Positions 25,265 through 32,017 of a stretch of DNA of 33,854 nt are shown piece after piece (position 1 is the stretch's first letter; each line of letters starts with the position of its first letter). The stretch comes from JAURVT01 sp049059935 (GTDB lineage: Bacteria; Actinomycetota; Actinomycetes; Propionibacteriales; Nocardioidaceae), in NCBI RefSeq assembly GCF_049059935.1, contig NZ_JBMGQR010000048.1, forward strand, positions 1 to 33,854, given 5' to 3'. Under the pieces are notes generated by a model. The model was not told the DNA's origin and ran no database searches. It saw nothing but the letters and a program-made list of their open reading frames with translations. Position numbers and translations under genes: made by a program.

Positions 25265-26167
25265 GTGACCGAGTCGAACGCCACCCCCGCCACCGGCACC
25301 GCACGCGTCAAGCGCGGCATGGCCGAGATGCTCAAGGGCGGCGTCATCATGGACGTCGTCGACGCCGAGCAGGCCAGGATCGCCGAGGACGCCGGCGCCG
25401 TCGCCGTGATGGCGCTCGAGCGCGTGCCCGCCGACATCCGTGCCCAGGGCGGCGTCGCGCGGATGAGCGACCCCGACCTGATCGACGGCATCCAGGCCGC
25501 GGTCTCGATCCCCGTGATGGCCAAGGCCCGCATCGGCCACTTCGTCGAGGCGCAGGTGCTGCAGTCGCTGGGCGTCGACTACGTGGACGAGTCCGAGGTG
25601 CTCACCCCGGCCGACTACGCCCACCACATCGACAAGTGGCAGTTCACCGTGCCGTTCGTCTGCGGCGCCACCAACCTCGGCGAGGCCCTGCGCCGCATCA
25701 CCGAGGGCGCGGCGATGATCCGCTCCAAGGGCGAGGCCGGCACCGGCGACGTCTCCAACGCCACCACCCACATGCGCACCATCCGCGGCGAGATCGCGCG
25801 TCTCACGTCGCTCTCGCCCGACGAGCTGTTCGTCGCGGCCAAGGAGCTGCAGGCCCCCTACGACCTGGTGGCCGAGGTCGCGGCCGCGGGCAAGCTGCCC
25901 GTCGTGCTCTTCACCGCCGGCGGCATCGCCACCCCCGCCGACGCCGCGATGATGCGCCAGCTCGGCGCCGAGGGCGTGTTCGTGGGCTCGGGCATCTTCA
26001 AGTCGGGCAACCCCGCCCAGCGCGCCGAGGCGATCGTCCAGGCCGCCACGTTCCACGACGACCCCGACGTGATCGCCAAGGTCTCGCGCGGCCTCGGCGA
26101 GGCCATGGTCGGCATCAACGTCGAGGACGTCCCCGAGCCCCACCGGCTGGCCGAGCGCGGCTGGTGA
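25265..26167 (+). CDS. pdxS: Pyridoxal 5'-phosphate synthase subunit PdxS
   Basis: 300 aa, GTG at 25265 preceded by AGGAGG. TIM-barrel lyase. Asp30, Lys87 (VMAKARIGHFVEAQ) and Lys155 (RSKGEAGTGDVSNA) sit at the positions of Asp24, Lys81 and Lys149 of the Bacillus subtilis enzyme with a constant offset of six. With PdxT it makes PLP from ribose 5-phosphate, glyceraldehyde 3-phosphate and ammonia. In related genomes pdxT follows closely. Here the partner starts 4.2 kb downstream, beyond the SipW cassette, and appears to have its own promoter. Confidence 0.97.
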   Translation: MTESNATPATGTARVKRGMAEMLKGGVIMDVVDAEQARIAEDAGAVAVMALERVPADIRAQGGVARMSDPDLIDGIQAAVSIPVMAKARIGHFVEAQVLQSLGVDYVDESEVLTPADYAHHIDKWQFTVPFVCGATNLGEALRRITEGAAMIRSKGEAGTGDVSNATTHMRTIRGEIARLTSLSPDELFVAAKELQAPYDLVAEVAAAGKLPVVLFTAGGIATPADAAMMRQLGAEGVFVGSGIFKSGNPAQRAEAIVQAATFHDDPDVIAKVSRGLGEAMVGINVEDVPEPHRLAERGW

Positions 26168-26174
26168 GCCGCGG

Positions 26175-26201
26175 GACCGGGGGCGATCTCAAGCCCCGGT
26201 C
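26175..26201 (+). terminator. Hairpin after pdxS
   Basis: GACCGGGGGC (26175-26184) and GCCCCGGTC (26193-26201) pair with one bulged G around an 8-base loop, 8 bases after the pdxS stop. It would end pdxS transcription and insulate the following cassette. No T-run. Confidence 0.6.
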
Positions 26202-26249
26202 AAGATGTCCTGAAGGTCCGTTTCTGTCCGTCACGATCCGGCTGCTCCC

Positions 26250-26265
26250 TCGTCAGTATTGACGA
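26250..26265. promoter_or_regulatory. Dyad upstream of the SipW cassette
   Basis: TCGTCA (26250-26255), GTAT, TGACGA (26260-26265), a perfect 6-bp inverted repeat 45 bases before the first cassette gene. Compact spacing suggests a dimeric regulator site. The rest of 26202-26309 holds no gene and no clear -35/-10 pair. Confidence 0.35.
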
Positions 26266-26309
26266 CGGGGAACCTCCCGTAGCCGACTCGGACGAGATGA
26301 GACCAGCGC

Positions 26310-26846
26310 ATGAAGAAGTCCACCAAGGGCGCCGTCGCGGCGACCGCCGCCGTCGCCCTCCTCGCGGGCGGCGCCGGCTCGTTGGCCTACTGGAGCGACA
26401 GCGGCACCGTCAACGGCGGCACGATCACGTCCGGCAAGCTGACGCTCACGCCGTCGGCCACCGCCGGCTCGTGGTCCAACGGCGCCAACACGATCAGCAA
26501 CATCTCGACCTACCGCGTGGTGCCCGGCGACGTGCTCGTCTACACCAAGGGCTTCACGCTCGCCGCGGCCGGCAACAACCTGACGGCCACCGTCGGCGTC
26601 GACCCGGCCAGCGTCACCGGCGCGCTCGTCGGCACCGGCGGTGCCACGGTCACCACGCAGGTGCTGGAGGGTGCGACCCCGGTCACGACCGTCACCGCGG
26701 CCGACGACACCAAGGCGCTCACCGCCAAGGTGACGTTCACCTTCCCGACCACGGTCTCGGGCACCACCCTGCAGACCGCCACCGCCGACCTGTCCACGCT
26801 GGCGCTCCGGGTCACGCAGACCGCCCCCGGCACCTCCGGCAACTGA
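26310..26846 (+). CDS. SipW-type alternate-signal exported protein (TasA/camelysin-like), substrate 1
   Basis: 178 aa, ATG at 26310 behind GAGATGAGA. MKKSTKG start, hydrophobic ~8-23, then AYWSDSGTVNGG (Trp28) and the strand TSGKLTLTP: the arrangement of the alternate signal region cut by SipW-type peptidases in TasA and camelysin, and of the actinobacterial alternate signal-mediated exported protein families. The mature part (~150 aa) is Thr/Ala/Gly-rich and beta-strand-like, with VVPGDVLVYTKGFTLAAAGNNL, a PGD-turn plus N-rich strand that recurs in other cassette members (given here only as a segment at residues ~71-92). No cysteine. TasA forms extracellular fibres, and a similar structural role is plausible but unproven. 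First gene of the cassette. Confidence 0.82.
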   Translation: MKKSTKGAVAATAAVALLAGGAGSLAYWSDSGTVNGGTITSGKLTLTPSATAGSWSNGANTISNISTYRVVPGDVLVYTKGFTLAAAGNNLTATVGVDPASVTGALVGTGGATVTTQVLEGATPVTTVTAADDTKALTAKVTFTFPTTVSGTTLQTATADLSTLALRVTQTAPGTSGN

Positions 26847-26874
26847 GGTCGGCGCCACGATCGCCGTCACCGCC

Positions 26875-27456
26875 GTGTCCGTCCGCAGGCTCGCCGCCGC
26901 CGCGGCGGCACTGGTCGTCGCGGCGGTCCTCCTCGGACCGCCGCTGACGTCCGGCGCGTCCTGGTCGCAGTCGGCGACCCTGGGCACCGGCACGATCACC
27001 GCCGGCAGGCTGACCGTGCTGAGCGGGACCACCTCGGCGGACGCGGTGAAGTCGTACCGGTTCACCGGTCTCGACGCGGCGGCGGTCGGCCCCGGTGCGG
27101 GCGGGGGCGCCGTCCAGGCGCCATTGACCGTCTCGAGCGGCGGCGACATCGACTACGTGGTCCGGCTCTCCGGTGCCACGCAGAGCAGCACCGCGCTCGC
27201 GGGCAGCCTGCTCCTGCGGGTCGTGCAGGTGACGTCGGCGTCGGCCTGCCCGGCGACGGGCGACCCCACCGGCACGACCCTGTACAGCGGCGCGCTCGAG
27301 GGCGCGAGCACCGCGTACGGCGGCACGCTCGCGCCGACCGCGTCCACCGTCTACTGCGTGCGCGTCCGGTTCGACCCGGCGTCCACCAACGCCCAGGCCG
27401 GGCAGACGTCGTCGGTGGTCCTCACCTTCACCGCCAGGCAGGCCCGCAATGGCTGA
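26875..27456 (+). CDS. SipW-type exported protein, substrate 2
   Basis: 193 aa from GTG at 26875, 28 bases after the previous stop; no good ribosome site, so the start is the least certain in the cassette. Arg-containing start, hydrophobic ~6-22, then GASWSQSATLGTGTITAGRL with Trp30 in the same place as Trp28 of substrate 1. The mature part is beta-rich (SGGDIDYVVRLSGATQSS, LLLRVVQVTS) and has two cysteines (SACPATG and VYCVRV), which could form a disulfide outside the cell. Overlaps the next gene, a signal peptidase, by eight bases. Function unknown; probably an exported surface component handled by the cassette peptidases. Confidence 0.75.
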   Translation: MSVRRLAAAAAALVVAAVLLGPPLTSGASWSQSATLGTGTITAGRLTVLSGTTSADAVKSYRFTGLDAAAVGPGAGGGAVQAPLTVSSGGDIDYVVRLSGATQSSTALAGSLLLRVVQVTSASACPATGDPTGTTLYSGALEGASTAYGGTLAPTASTVYCVRVRFDPASTNAQAGQTSSVVLTFTARQARNG

Positions 27457-28042
27457 GTCCGGGACGCGCGCGCGGGCCTGGGTCCGCGGCGTAGCCCGCG
27501 TGCTGGTCTGGGCGGTGCTGCTCGGCGCCGTGGCCGTGCTGCTCGCCGCCGTGGTCGTGCCGCGCGTCGCCGGCGCGACGCCGTACACGATCCTCACCGG
27601 CTCCATGCGCCCCCAGATGCCACCCGGCACGCTCGTCGTGGTGCGGCCGATCGCGACCGACGACGTCCAGGTGGGCACCGTGGTGACCTACCAGCTGGAG
27701 TCCGGGCGCGACACCGTCGTCACGCACCGGGTGGTCGGGGTGTCGGTGGACGGCCGCGGACGCACGACCTTCACCACCCAGGGCGACGCCAACGACGTCG
27801 CCGACGCCGAGCCCGTCCGTCCGGTCCAGGTGCGTGGCGCGGTCTGGTACGACGTGCCGCACCTCGGCCGCGTCAGCACCCTGATCAGCGGGGATCAGCA
27901 CGTCGTCCTCCTCGCGGTGGTGGTGGGCGGGCTCGTCCTCTACGCCGCCTTCCAGCTGACGGGCGCCGCCGTCGACGCCGTTCGCGGCCCCCGCACGCGC
28001 GGCCGGCACGCGAGCCGTCCGGAGGAGGTGTCGGCACGGTGA
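27449..28042 (+). CDS. SipW-type (archaeal/ER-like Ser-His-Asp) signal peptidase I
   Basis: 197 aa, ATG at 27449 inside the end of substrate 2. TM1 ~18-38, catalytic domain outside, TM2 ~152-171, short basic tail. Catalytic Ser52 in LTGSMRPQMPPGT; the general base is His93 (VVTHRVV) instead of the Lys of ordinary bacterial enzymes; Asp113/Asp119 lie in QGDANDVADAEPV. This Ser-His-Asp set defines the ER/archaeal/SipW class. It should remove the alternate signal peptides of the neighbouring exported proteins at the outer face of the membrane. One of two such peptidases in the cassette. Confidence 0.92.
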   Translation: MAESGTRARAWVRGVARVLVWAVLLGAVAVLLAAVVVPRVAGATPYTILTGSMRPQMPPGTLVVVRPIATDDVQVGTVVTYQLESGRDTVVTHRVVGVSVDGRGRTTFTTQGDANDVADAEPVRPVQVRGAVWYDVPHLGRVSTLISGDQHVVLLAVVVGGLVLYAAFQLTGAAVDAVRGPRTRGRHASRPEEVSAR

Positions 28043-28758
28043 GGCGGCTCCTCGGCCTGCTGGTCGTGCTGCTGGTCGTCGGCGTCCCCGGCGTGGCCCG
28101 CGGCGCGGACGGCGACCGCGTGGCGCTCAGCCTCGACGGGCGCACGTGGTCGTCCTCGCTCGACCGCCCGGTGCTCAGCGACGCCCCCACCACCTGGGTG
28201 CCGGGCGACGTCGCCGCCGGCCGGCTGTGGGTGCGCAACGACGGCCCGACCGCCGCCGCGCTGTCCCTCGGCACCTCCGGTCGTGAGGGCGACGCGCTGA
28301 TGGCCGACCTGCAGGTGACGGTGCGCTCGGGCGACCGGGTGGCGACGGTGCGCGGCGCCGGCACCACCAAGGACGACCTCGGCGTGCTCGAGCCCGGCCA
28401 GGTGACGAGGGTGCGCGTCGAGGTGGGCATCGTCGCGTCGTCGAGGAACCGGACCCAGACCGAGCGCGAGAGCGTCTCGCTGCGCGTCGTGCTGACCGAG
28501 GTGGTCGCGTCGGAGGCGGGCCAGGGCGGCGCCGAGGGCCAGGACGACGCCGACGACGAGGGCGCGGCACCTCCGATCGTCGACGCCCTCGGCAGCACCG
28601 ACCCGTCGACCGCGGGCACCGCGCCGCTGACCGGCGGCCCGTCGGGCGACCTCCCCGGCACCGGCGCACCCGTCGGCGCGTGGTTCGTCTGGGCCGGGGC
28701 GCTGGTCCTCGGCACCGGCGCGGCGCTCGCCTCGACCCGGCGTCGGGAGGAACGGTGA
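28039..28758 (+). CDS. LPXTG cell-wall-anchored protein of the SipW cassette
   Basis: 239 aa, GTG at 28039 overlapping the peptidase stop (GTGA). Ordinary signal peptide (MRRLLGLLVVLL ... ARGAD, cut ~residue 22), beta-rich domain ~25-155 containing TTWVPGDVAAGRLWVRNDGP, the same PGD-turn/strand pattern as in the SipW substrates, an acidic linker (~160-200), then LPGTG at 205-209, a hydrophobic stretch and the tail STRRREER: a complete sortase sorting signal. No sortase gene is in the window, so a housekeeping sortase would have to attach it. It may anchor the other exported proteins to peptidoglycan. Confidence 0.82.
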   Translation: MRRLLGLLVVLLVVGVPGVARGADGDRVALSLDGRTWSSSLDRPVLSDAPTTWVPGDVAAGRLWVRNDGPTAAALSLGTSGREGDALMADLQVTVRSGDRVATVRGAGTTKDDLGVLEPGQVTRVRVEVGIVASSRNRTQTERESVSLRVVLTEVVASEAGQGGAEGQDDADDEGAAPPIVDALGSTDPSTAGTAPLTGGPSGDLPGTGAPVGAWFVWAGALVLGTGAALASTRRREER

Positions 28759-29342
28759 TCCGCGGGGCGCCCACGCTGCGCGACCGCGTGCTCGCGCTGC
28801 TCTCCCTGGGGCTCGTGCTCGGCCTCGGGGCGGTCGGCACCTCGGCGCTGTGGACCGACACGTCGACCGCCACCAGCTCCTTCGCCACCGGCACCGCCAC
28901 GCTGCGACTGAAGGCGACCAACGAGCAGACCACCGCCTTCGGCACGCTCGACGTGTCGGGCCTGGCGCCCGGGAGCACCAAGGCCGCGGTGATCACCGTG
29001 CGCAACCGCGGCACCGTGCCGCTGATCTACTCGATCGGGGTCGGCGCGACCAACGCCGACTCCAAGAACCTGGCGGCCAACCTGGTCACCGTGATCCGCA
29101 CGGACGCGGGCGTGGTCGGGGCGGGCACGTCGTCCACCTGCGGCACCGGCTCGTCCGAGGTGGTCAACCGGACCGGTCTCGCCGGGGGCGCGGTGACCGT
29201 CGGCGGGCAGCTCAACCCGCCGACGTCCGGCGCCGACCAGGACGTCTGCGTCCAGGTGGGGCTGTCCTCGGGCGCGCCCTCGTCGTTGCAGGGCGCCACG
29301 ACCACGGCGACCTTCACCTTCACCGGGACGACGTTCGGATGA
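28755..29342 (+). CDS. SipW-type exported protein, substrate 3
   Basis: 195 aa, GTG at 28755 (GTGA overlap) with GGGAGG just upstream. Basic start, hydrophobic ~12-28, then SALWTDTSTATSSFATGTATLRL read in parts: Trp33 followed by TDTS as in SipW-cleaved proteins. The mature domain has VSGLAPGSTKAAVITVRNRG, the PG-turn plus conserved Asn-x-Gly strand typical of TasA/camelysin-like folds (segment ~66-85). Cys at STCGTGSS and DVCVQV could form a disulfide. Overlaps the next gene, the fused peptidase, by four bases. Confidence 0.82.
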   Translation: MIRGAPTLRDRVLALLSLGLVLGLGAVGTSALWTDTSTATSSFATGTATLRLKATNEQTTAFGTLDVSGLAPGSTKAAVITVRNRGTVPLIYSIGVGATNADSKNLAANLVTVIRTDAGVVGAGTSSTCGTGSSEVVNRTGLAGGAVTVGGQLNPPTSGADQDVCVQVGLSSGAPSSLQGATTTATFTFTGTTFG

Positions 29343-30370
29343 CCGCGCGTCGCACCACCTCGTCCGTGCGCTCCGGCCTGCTGGTGGTCGGCGCGGTGCT
29401 CGGGACGCTCTGCGTCCTGTCGGCGCTGGCCGCGGCCCTGCTCGGCGTCACGCCCCTCGTCTTCCGGTCGGGCTCCATGTCGCCCGAGATCCCTACCGGC
29501 AGCCTGGCCCTCGCCCGCTCGACGCCCGCGGCCGACCTGCGCGTCGGCGACGTGGTCAGCGTGGTCGACCCCGCCGGCACCCGCATCACGCACCGGGTCG
29601 TCGAGCTCACCCGCGCCGGTGACACCGCGATCCTCGTCCTCAAGGGCGACGCCAACGACGTCGCCGACGCGCAGCCGTACGTCGTCACCGACGCCGACCG
29701 CGTCGTCGCGCACGCGCCGTACCTCGGACGCGCCGTCGCGGCGGTGTCGGGGCCGGTCGGGATCTTCGCGGGCGGCATGCTGTCGGGCGTCCTCCTCGTG
29801 GTGGCGTTCGGGCCGTCGAGGCGGTCGGACGACGACGACGGCGACGGCGGTGCCGAGGTGGACGAGTCGGTCGAGCCGCGGGCCCGCCGATCGTCGCCCG
29901 TCGGTCTGCGGCGGGTGGCGGTGGCCGTCGTCGCCACGGCGGTCGTCGCCGGAGCCGGGGGAGCGGTGCCGTCGACGCTCGCGGCGTTCACCGACGCGTC
30001 CACCGCCACCAGCACGATGTCCGCCCTCACGGTCACCCAGCCGGCCGCCCTCACCTGCGCCAACAACGGCGGGGCCGTGCTCGGGTACTACCCGTCGATC
30101 ACGCTGTCGTGGACCGACGTCGCCGCCTTCGACTTCCAGGTGACCCTCAGCAACCTCGGAGGGTCCCGGACCTACACGGTCTCCACCGGCAGCTCGCAGA
30201 ACGTGCCGGGCGGCGACCTCGCGGCGCTGCTCGCGGTGAACAGCACGATCAACGTCGCCGTCGTCGCGTACCCGGCCGGCACGTCGGCGAGTACCTGGAC
30301 GTCGAGCGCCGCGACGCGCACCGTCAGCGCCCTGTCGGTGCTCGGCCTGGCCAACGGCGTCCGCTGCTGA
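29339..30370 (+). CDS. SipW-type signal peptidase fused to its own exported substrate-like domain
   Basis: 343 aa, ATG at 29339 (ATGA overlap). Residues 1-160 are a second Ser-His-Asp signal peptidase: TM1 ~12-36, Ser46 (SGSMSPEIP), His85 (RITHRVV), Asp104/Asp110 (KGDANDVADAQP), TM2 ~137-157. Then an acidic linker (SDDDDGDGGAEVDE), a basic cluster (RARRSSPVGLRR, ~181-192), a third hydrophobic helix ~193-209 and STLAAFTDASTATS (Phe217), which matches the alternate signal region of the other cassette substrates. Residues ~240-343 are a small beta-rich domain with Cys240 and C-terminal Cys343, possibly disulfide-linked. Topology is consistent: linker inside, last domain outside, where the enzyme could cut itself or a sister molecule. 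Internal GTG codons near residues 193-195 might allow separate translation of the last part. Confidence 0.85.
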   Translation: MTARRTTSSVRSGLLVVGAVLGTLCVLSALAAALLGVTPLVFRSGSMSPEIPTGSLALARSTPAADLRVGDVVSVVDPAGTRITHRVVELTRAGDTAILVLKGDANDVADAQPYVVTDADRVVAHAPYLGRAVAAVSGPVGIFAGGMLSGVLLVVAFGPSRRSDDDDGDGGAEVDESVEPRARRSSPVGLRRVAVAVVATAVVAGAGGAVPSTLAAFTDASTATSTMSALTVTQPAALTCANNGGAVLGYYPSITLSWTDVAAFDFQVTLSNLGGSRTYTVSTGSSQNVPGGDLAALLAVNSTINVAVVAYPAGTSASTWTSSAATRTVSALSVLGLANGVRC

Positions 30371-30390
30371 GCGTCGTCCGCGCCTGCCGC

Positions 30391-30396
30391 TAGCCT
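30391..30396 (+). promoter_or_regulatory. -10 element for leaderless pdxT
   Basis: TAGCCT lies six bases before the GTG start codon at 30403, so transcription would start at or next to the GTG. No ribosome site is present, and the 32-base gap after the cassette leaves no space for a leader. Confidence 0.5.
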
Positions 30397-30402
30397 CTCC
30401 GG

Positions 30403-31017
30403 GTGACTGACCCCGCCCCACCCACCGTCGGCGTCCTCGCGGTGCAGGGCGACGTCCGCGAGCACCTGCAGGCCCTGGAGCGCCTCGGCTGCCGGGCGGT
30501 CGCGGTGCGGCGCCCGTCCGAGCTCGACGAGTGCGACGGCCTGGTGCTGCCGGGCGGGGAGTCGACCACGATCGACAAGCTGGCCCGCCGCTGGGGGCTG
30601 GCCGAGCCGGTCCGCGCCCGGGTCGCCGGCGGGATGCCCGTGCTCGGCACCTGCGCGGGGATGATCCTGCTGGCCGACCGGGTGCTCGACGGCGCCGCCG
30701 ACCAGCAGACCTTCGGCGGTCTCGACGTCACCGTGCGCCGCAACGCCTTCGGTCGTCAGGTCGACTCGTTCGAGACCCGGCTGTCGTTCGCCGACTGGGA
30801 CGAGCCGGTGCACGCCGTCTTCATCCGCGCGCCGTGGGTGGAGTCGCACGGCGAGGGCGTCGAGGTGCTGGCGCGCGTCAGCGGGGGAGCGGCCGACGGT
30901 CGCGTCGTCGCCGTCCGCCAGGGGCACCTGCTCGCGACGTCGTTCCACCCCGAGGTCGGCACCGACGACCGCGTGCACGCCCTGCTCGTCCAGATGGTGG
31001 CCGACGCCCGGCGGTAG
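30403..31017 (+). CDS. pdxT: Pyridoxal 5'-phosphate synthase glutaminase subunit PdxT
   Basis: 204 aa, GTG at 30403, likely leaderless. Class I glutamine amidotransferase: oxyanion strand VLPGGESTTIDKL, nucleophile Cys84 (GTCAGMI), and His182/Glu184 (FHPEVG). RRNAFGRQVDSFE is characteristic of PdxT. It releases ammonia from glutamine and passes it to PdxS. Length is normal. Followed after 73 bases by yebC, as in other actinobacteria, while the link to pdxS is broken by the SipW cassette. Confidence 0.96.
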   Translation: MTDPAPPTVGVLAVQGDVREHLQALERLGCRAVAVRRPSELDECDGLVLPGGESTTIDKLARRWGLAEPVRARVAGGMPVLGTCAGMILLADRVLDGAADQQTFGGLDVTVRRNAFGRQVDSFETRLSFADWDEPVHAVFIRAPWVESHGEGVEVLARVSGGAADGRVVAVRQGHLLATSFHPEVGTDDRVHALLVQMVADARR

Positions 31018-31020
31018 TCT
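31015..31020 (+). promoter_or_regulatory. Candidate -10 element of yebC
   Basis: TAGTCT overlaps the pdxT stop codon (TAG at 31015-31017). A start point near 31027 would give a leader of about 64 bases with GGGAAGGA before the yebC ATG. Confidence 0.35.
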
Positions 31021-31090
31021 TGACGCCGCACACGAACGCACAGCACCGCGGGGACGCGACGACGCACCGCAGGGACGGGAAGGACCGCCG

Positions 31091-31852
31091 ATGTCAGGCC
31101 ACTCCAAGTGGGCGACCACGAAGCACAAGAAGGCCGTGATCGACGCCAAGCGCGGCAAGATGTTCGCCAAGCTGATCAAGAACATCGAGGTGGCGGCCCG
31201 CACCGGCGGCGCCGACCTCGCCGGCAACCCCACGCTGTACGACGCGGTGCAGAAGGCCAAGAAGTCGTCGGTCCCCAACGACAACATCGACCGCGCGGTC
31301 AAGCGCGGCGGCGGCCTCGACGGCTCGGCCGTCGACTACACGACGATCATGTACGAGGGCTACGCGCCCGGCGGCGTCGCGATGCTCATCGAGTGCCTCA
31401 CCGACAACAAGAACCGCGCCGCCATGGAGGTCCGCACCGCCATGACCCGCAACGGCGGCTCCATGGGCGACCCCGGCTCGGTGTCGTACATGTTCAACCG
31501 CAAGGGCGTCGTGCTCGTCCCGCGCGACCAGGGCGAGGGTGGCGAGACCGACGAGGACACCATCCTCATGGCCGTCCTCGACGCCGGCGCCGAGGAGGTC
31601 AACGACCTCGGCGACTCCTTCGAGGTGATCTCCGAGGCCACCGACCTCGTCGCCGTCCGCACCGCCCTGCAGGACGCCGGCCTCGACTACGACTCCGCCG
31701 AGGCCTCCTTCGTCCCGTCGATGACCGTCGAGGTCGACGTCGACGGCGCCGAGAAGGTCATCCGCCTCGTCGACGCCCTCGAGGACTCCGACGACGTGCA
31801 GAACGTCTTCACCAACTTCGATGCGTCGGATGAGGTCATGGCGCAGGTCTAG
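31091..31852 (+). CDS. yebC: YebC/PmpR/TACO1-family protein
   Basis: 253 aa, ATG at 31091 after GGGAAGGA. Begins MSGHSKWATTKHKKAVIDAKRG, seen here as the hallmark MSGHSKW followed by the basic N-terminal helix domain. The central segment GGSMGDPGSVSYMFNRKG and C-terminal domain are full length for the family. Family members were first called transcriptional regulators (including of ruv genes); recent work on several species points to a ribosome-associated role in translating proline-rich stretches. Sits directly before ruvC as in many bacteria, with a palindromic terminator between them. Confidence 0.95.
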   Translation: MSGHSKWATTKHKKAVIDAKRGKMFAKLIKNIEVAARTGGADLAGNPTLYDAVQKAKKSSVPNDNIDRAVKRGGGLDGSAVDYTTIMYEGYAPGGVAMLIECLTDNKNRAAMEVRTAMTRNGGSMGDPGSVSYMFNRKGVVLVPRDQGEGGETDEDTILMAVLDAGAEEVNDLGDSFEVISEATDLVAVRTALQDAGLDYDSAEASFVPSMTVEVDVDGAEKVIRLVDALEDSDDVQNVFTNFDASDEVMAQV

Positions 31853-31870
31853 CTGCAGGCCCAGCCACAC

Positions 31871-31918
31871 GAGAATCGGCGTATGACCGCACCGGGCGGT
31901 CATACGCCGATTTTCTCG
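31871..31918 (+). terminator. Terminator after yebC; copy B of the repeated palindrome
   Basis: Left arm AATCGGCGTATGACCGC (31874-31890), 5-base loop, right arm GCGGTCATACGCCGATT (31896-31912), then TTCTC; CGAG/CTCG outside extend the stem across a 2-base bulge. It lies 19 bases after the yebC stop. A run of four T (31911-31914) makes it a good intrinsic terminator. Fifteen bases of each arm are identical to copy A at 15951-15991. Confidence 0.85.
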
Positions 31919-31972
31919 TCCGCCGCCCAGCCCGTCCGGCGCGTCGGAGCCGGTGGGCGGGAGTGCCTCGTC

Positions 31973-31995
31973 TAGCCTGTCGAACATGTGTTCGC
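31973..31995 (+). promoter_or_regulatory. ruvCAB promoter with LexA (SOS) box
   Basis: TAGCCT (31973-31978) is the likely -10. Immediately after it lies TCGAACATGTGTTCGC (31980-31995), which matches the actinobacterial SOS box TCGAAC-N4-GTTCGA at all but the last base (core GAAC-N4-GTTC at 31982-31993). LexA bound here would cover the transcription start. Confidence 0.85.
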
Positions 31996-32017
31996 TCCGG
32001 GCCGTGTGGCTCGCCTG

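Noticed and set aside
26310..30370. Recent phage or plasmid origin of the SipW cassette
   Set aside because: Codon and base composition look like the neighbours and no integrase, attachment repeats or tRNA are present; its unusual position is the only hint of transfer.
15951..31912. The two identical palindromes as ends of a composite mobile element
   Set aside because: They enclose conserved housekeeping genes (thrS to yebC) in ancestral order and there is no transposase or integrase, so a transposon reading is not supported.
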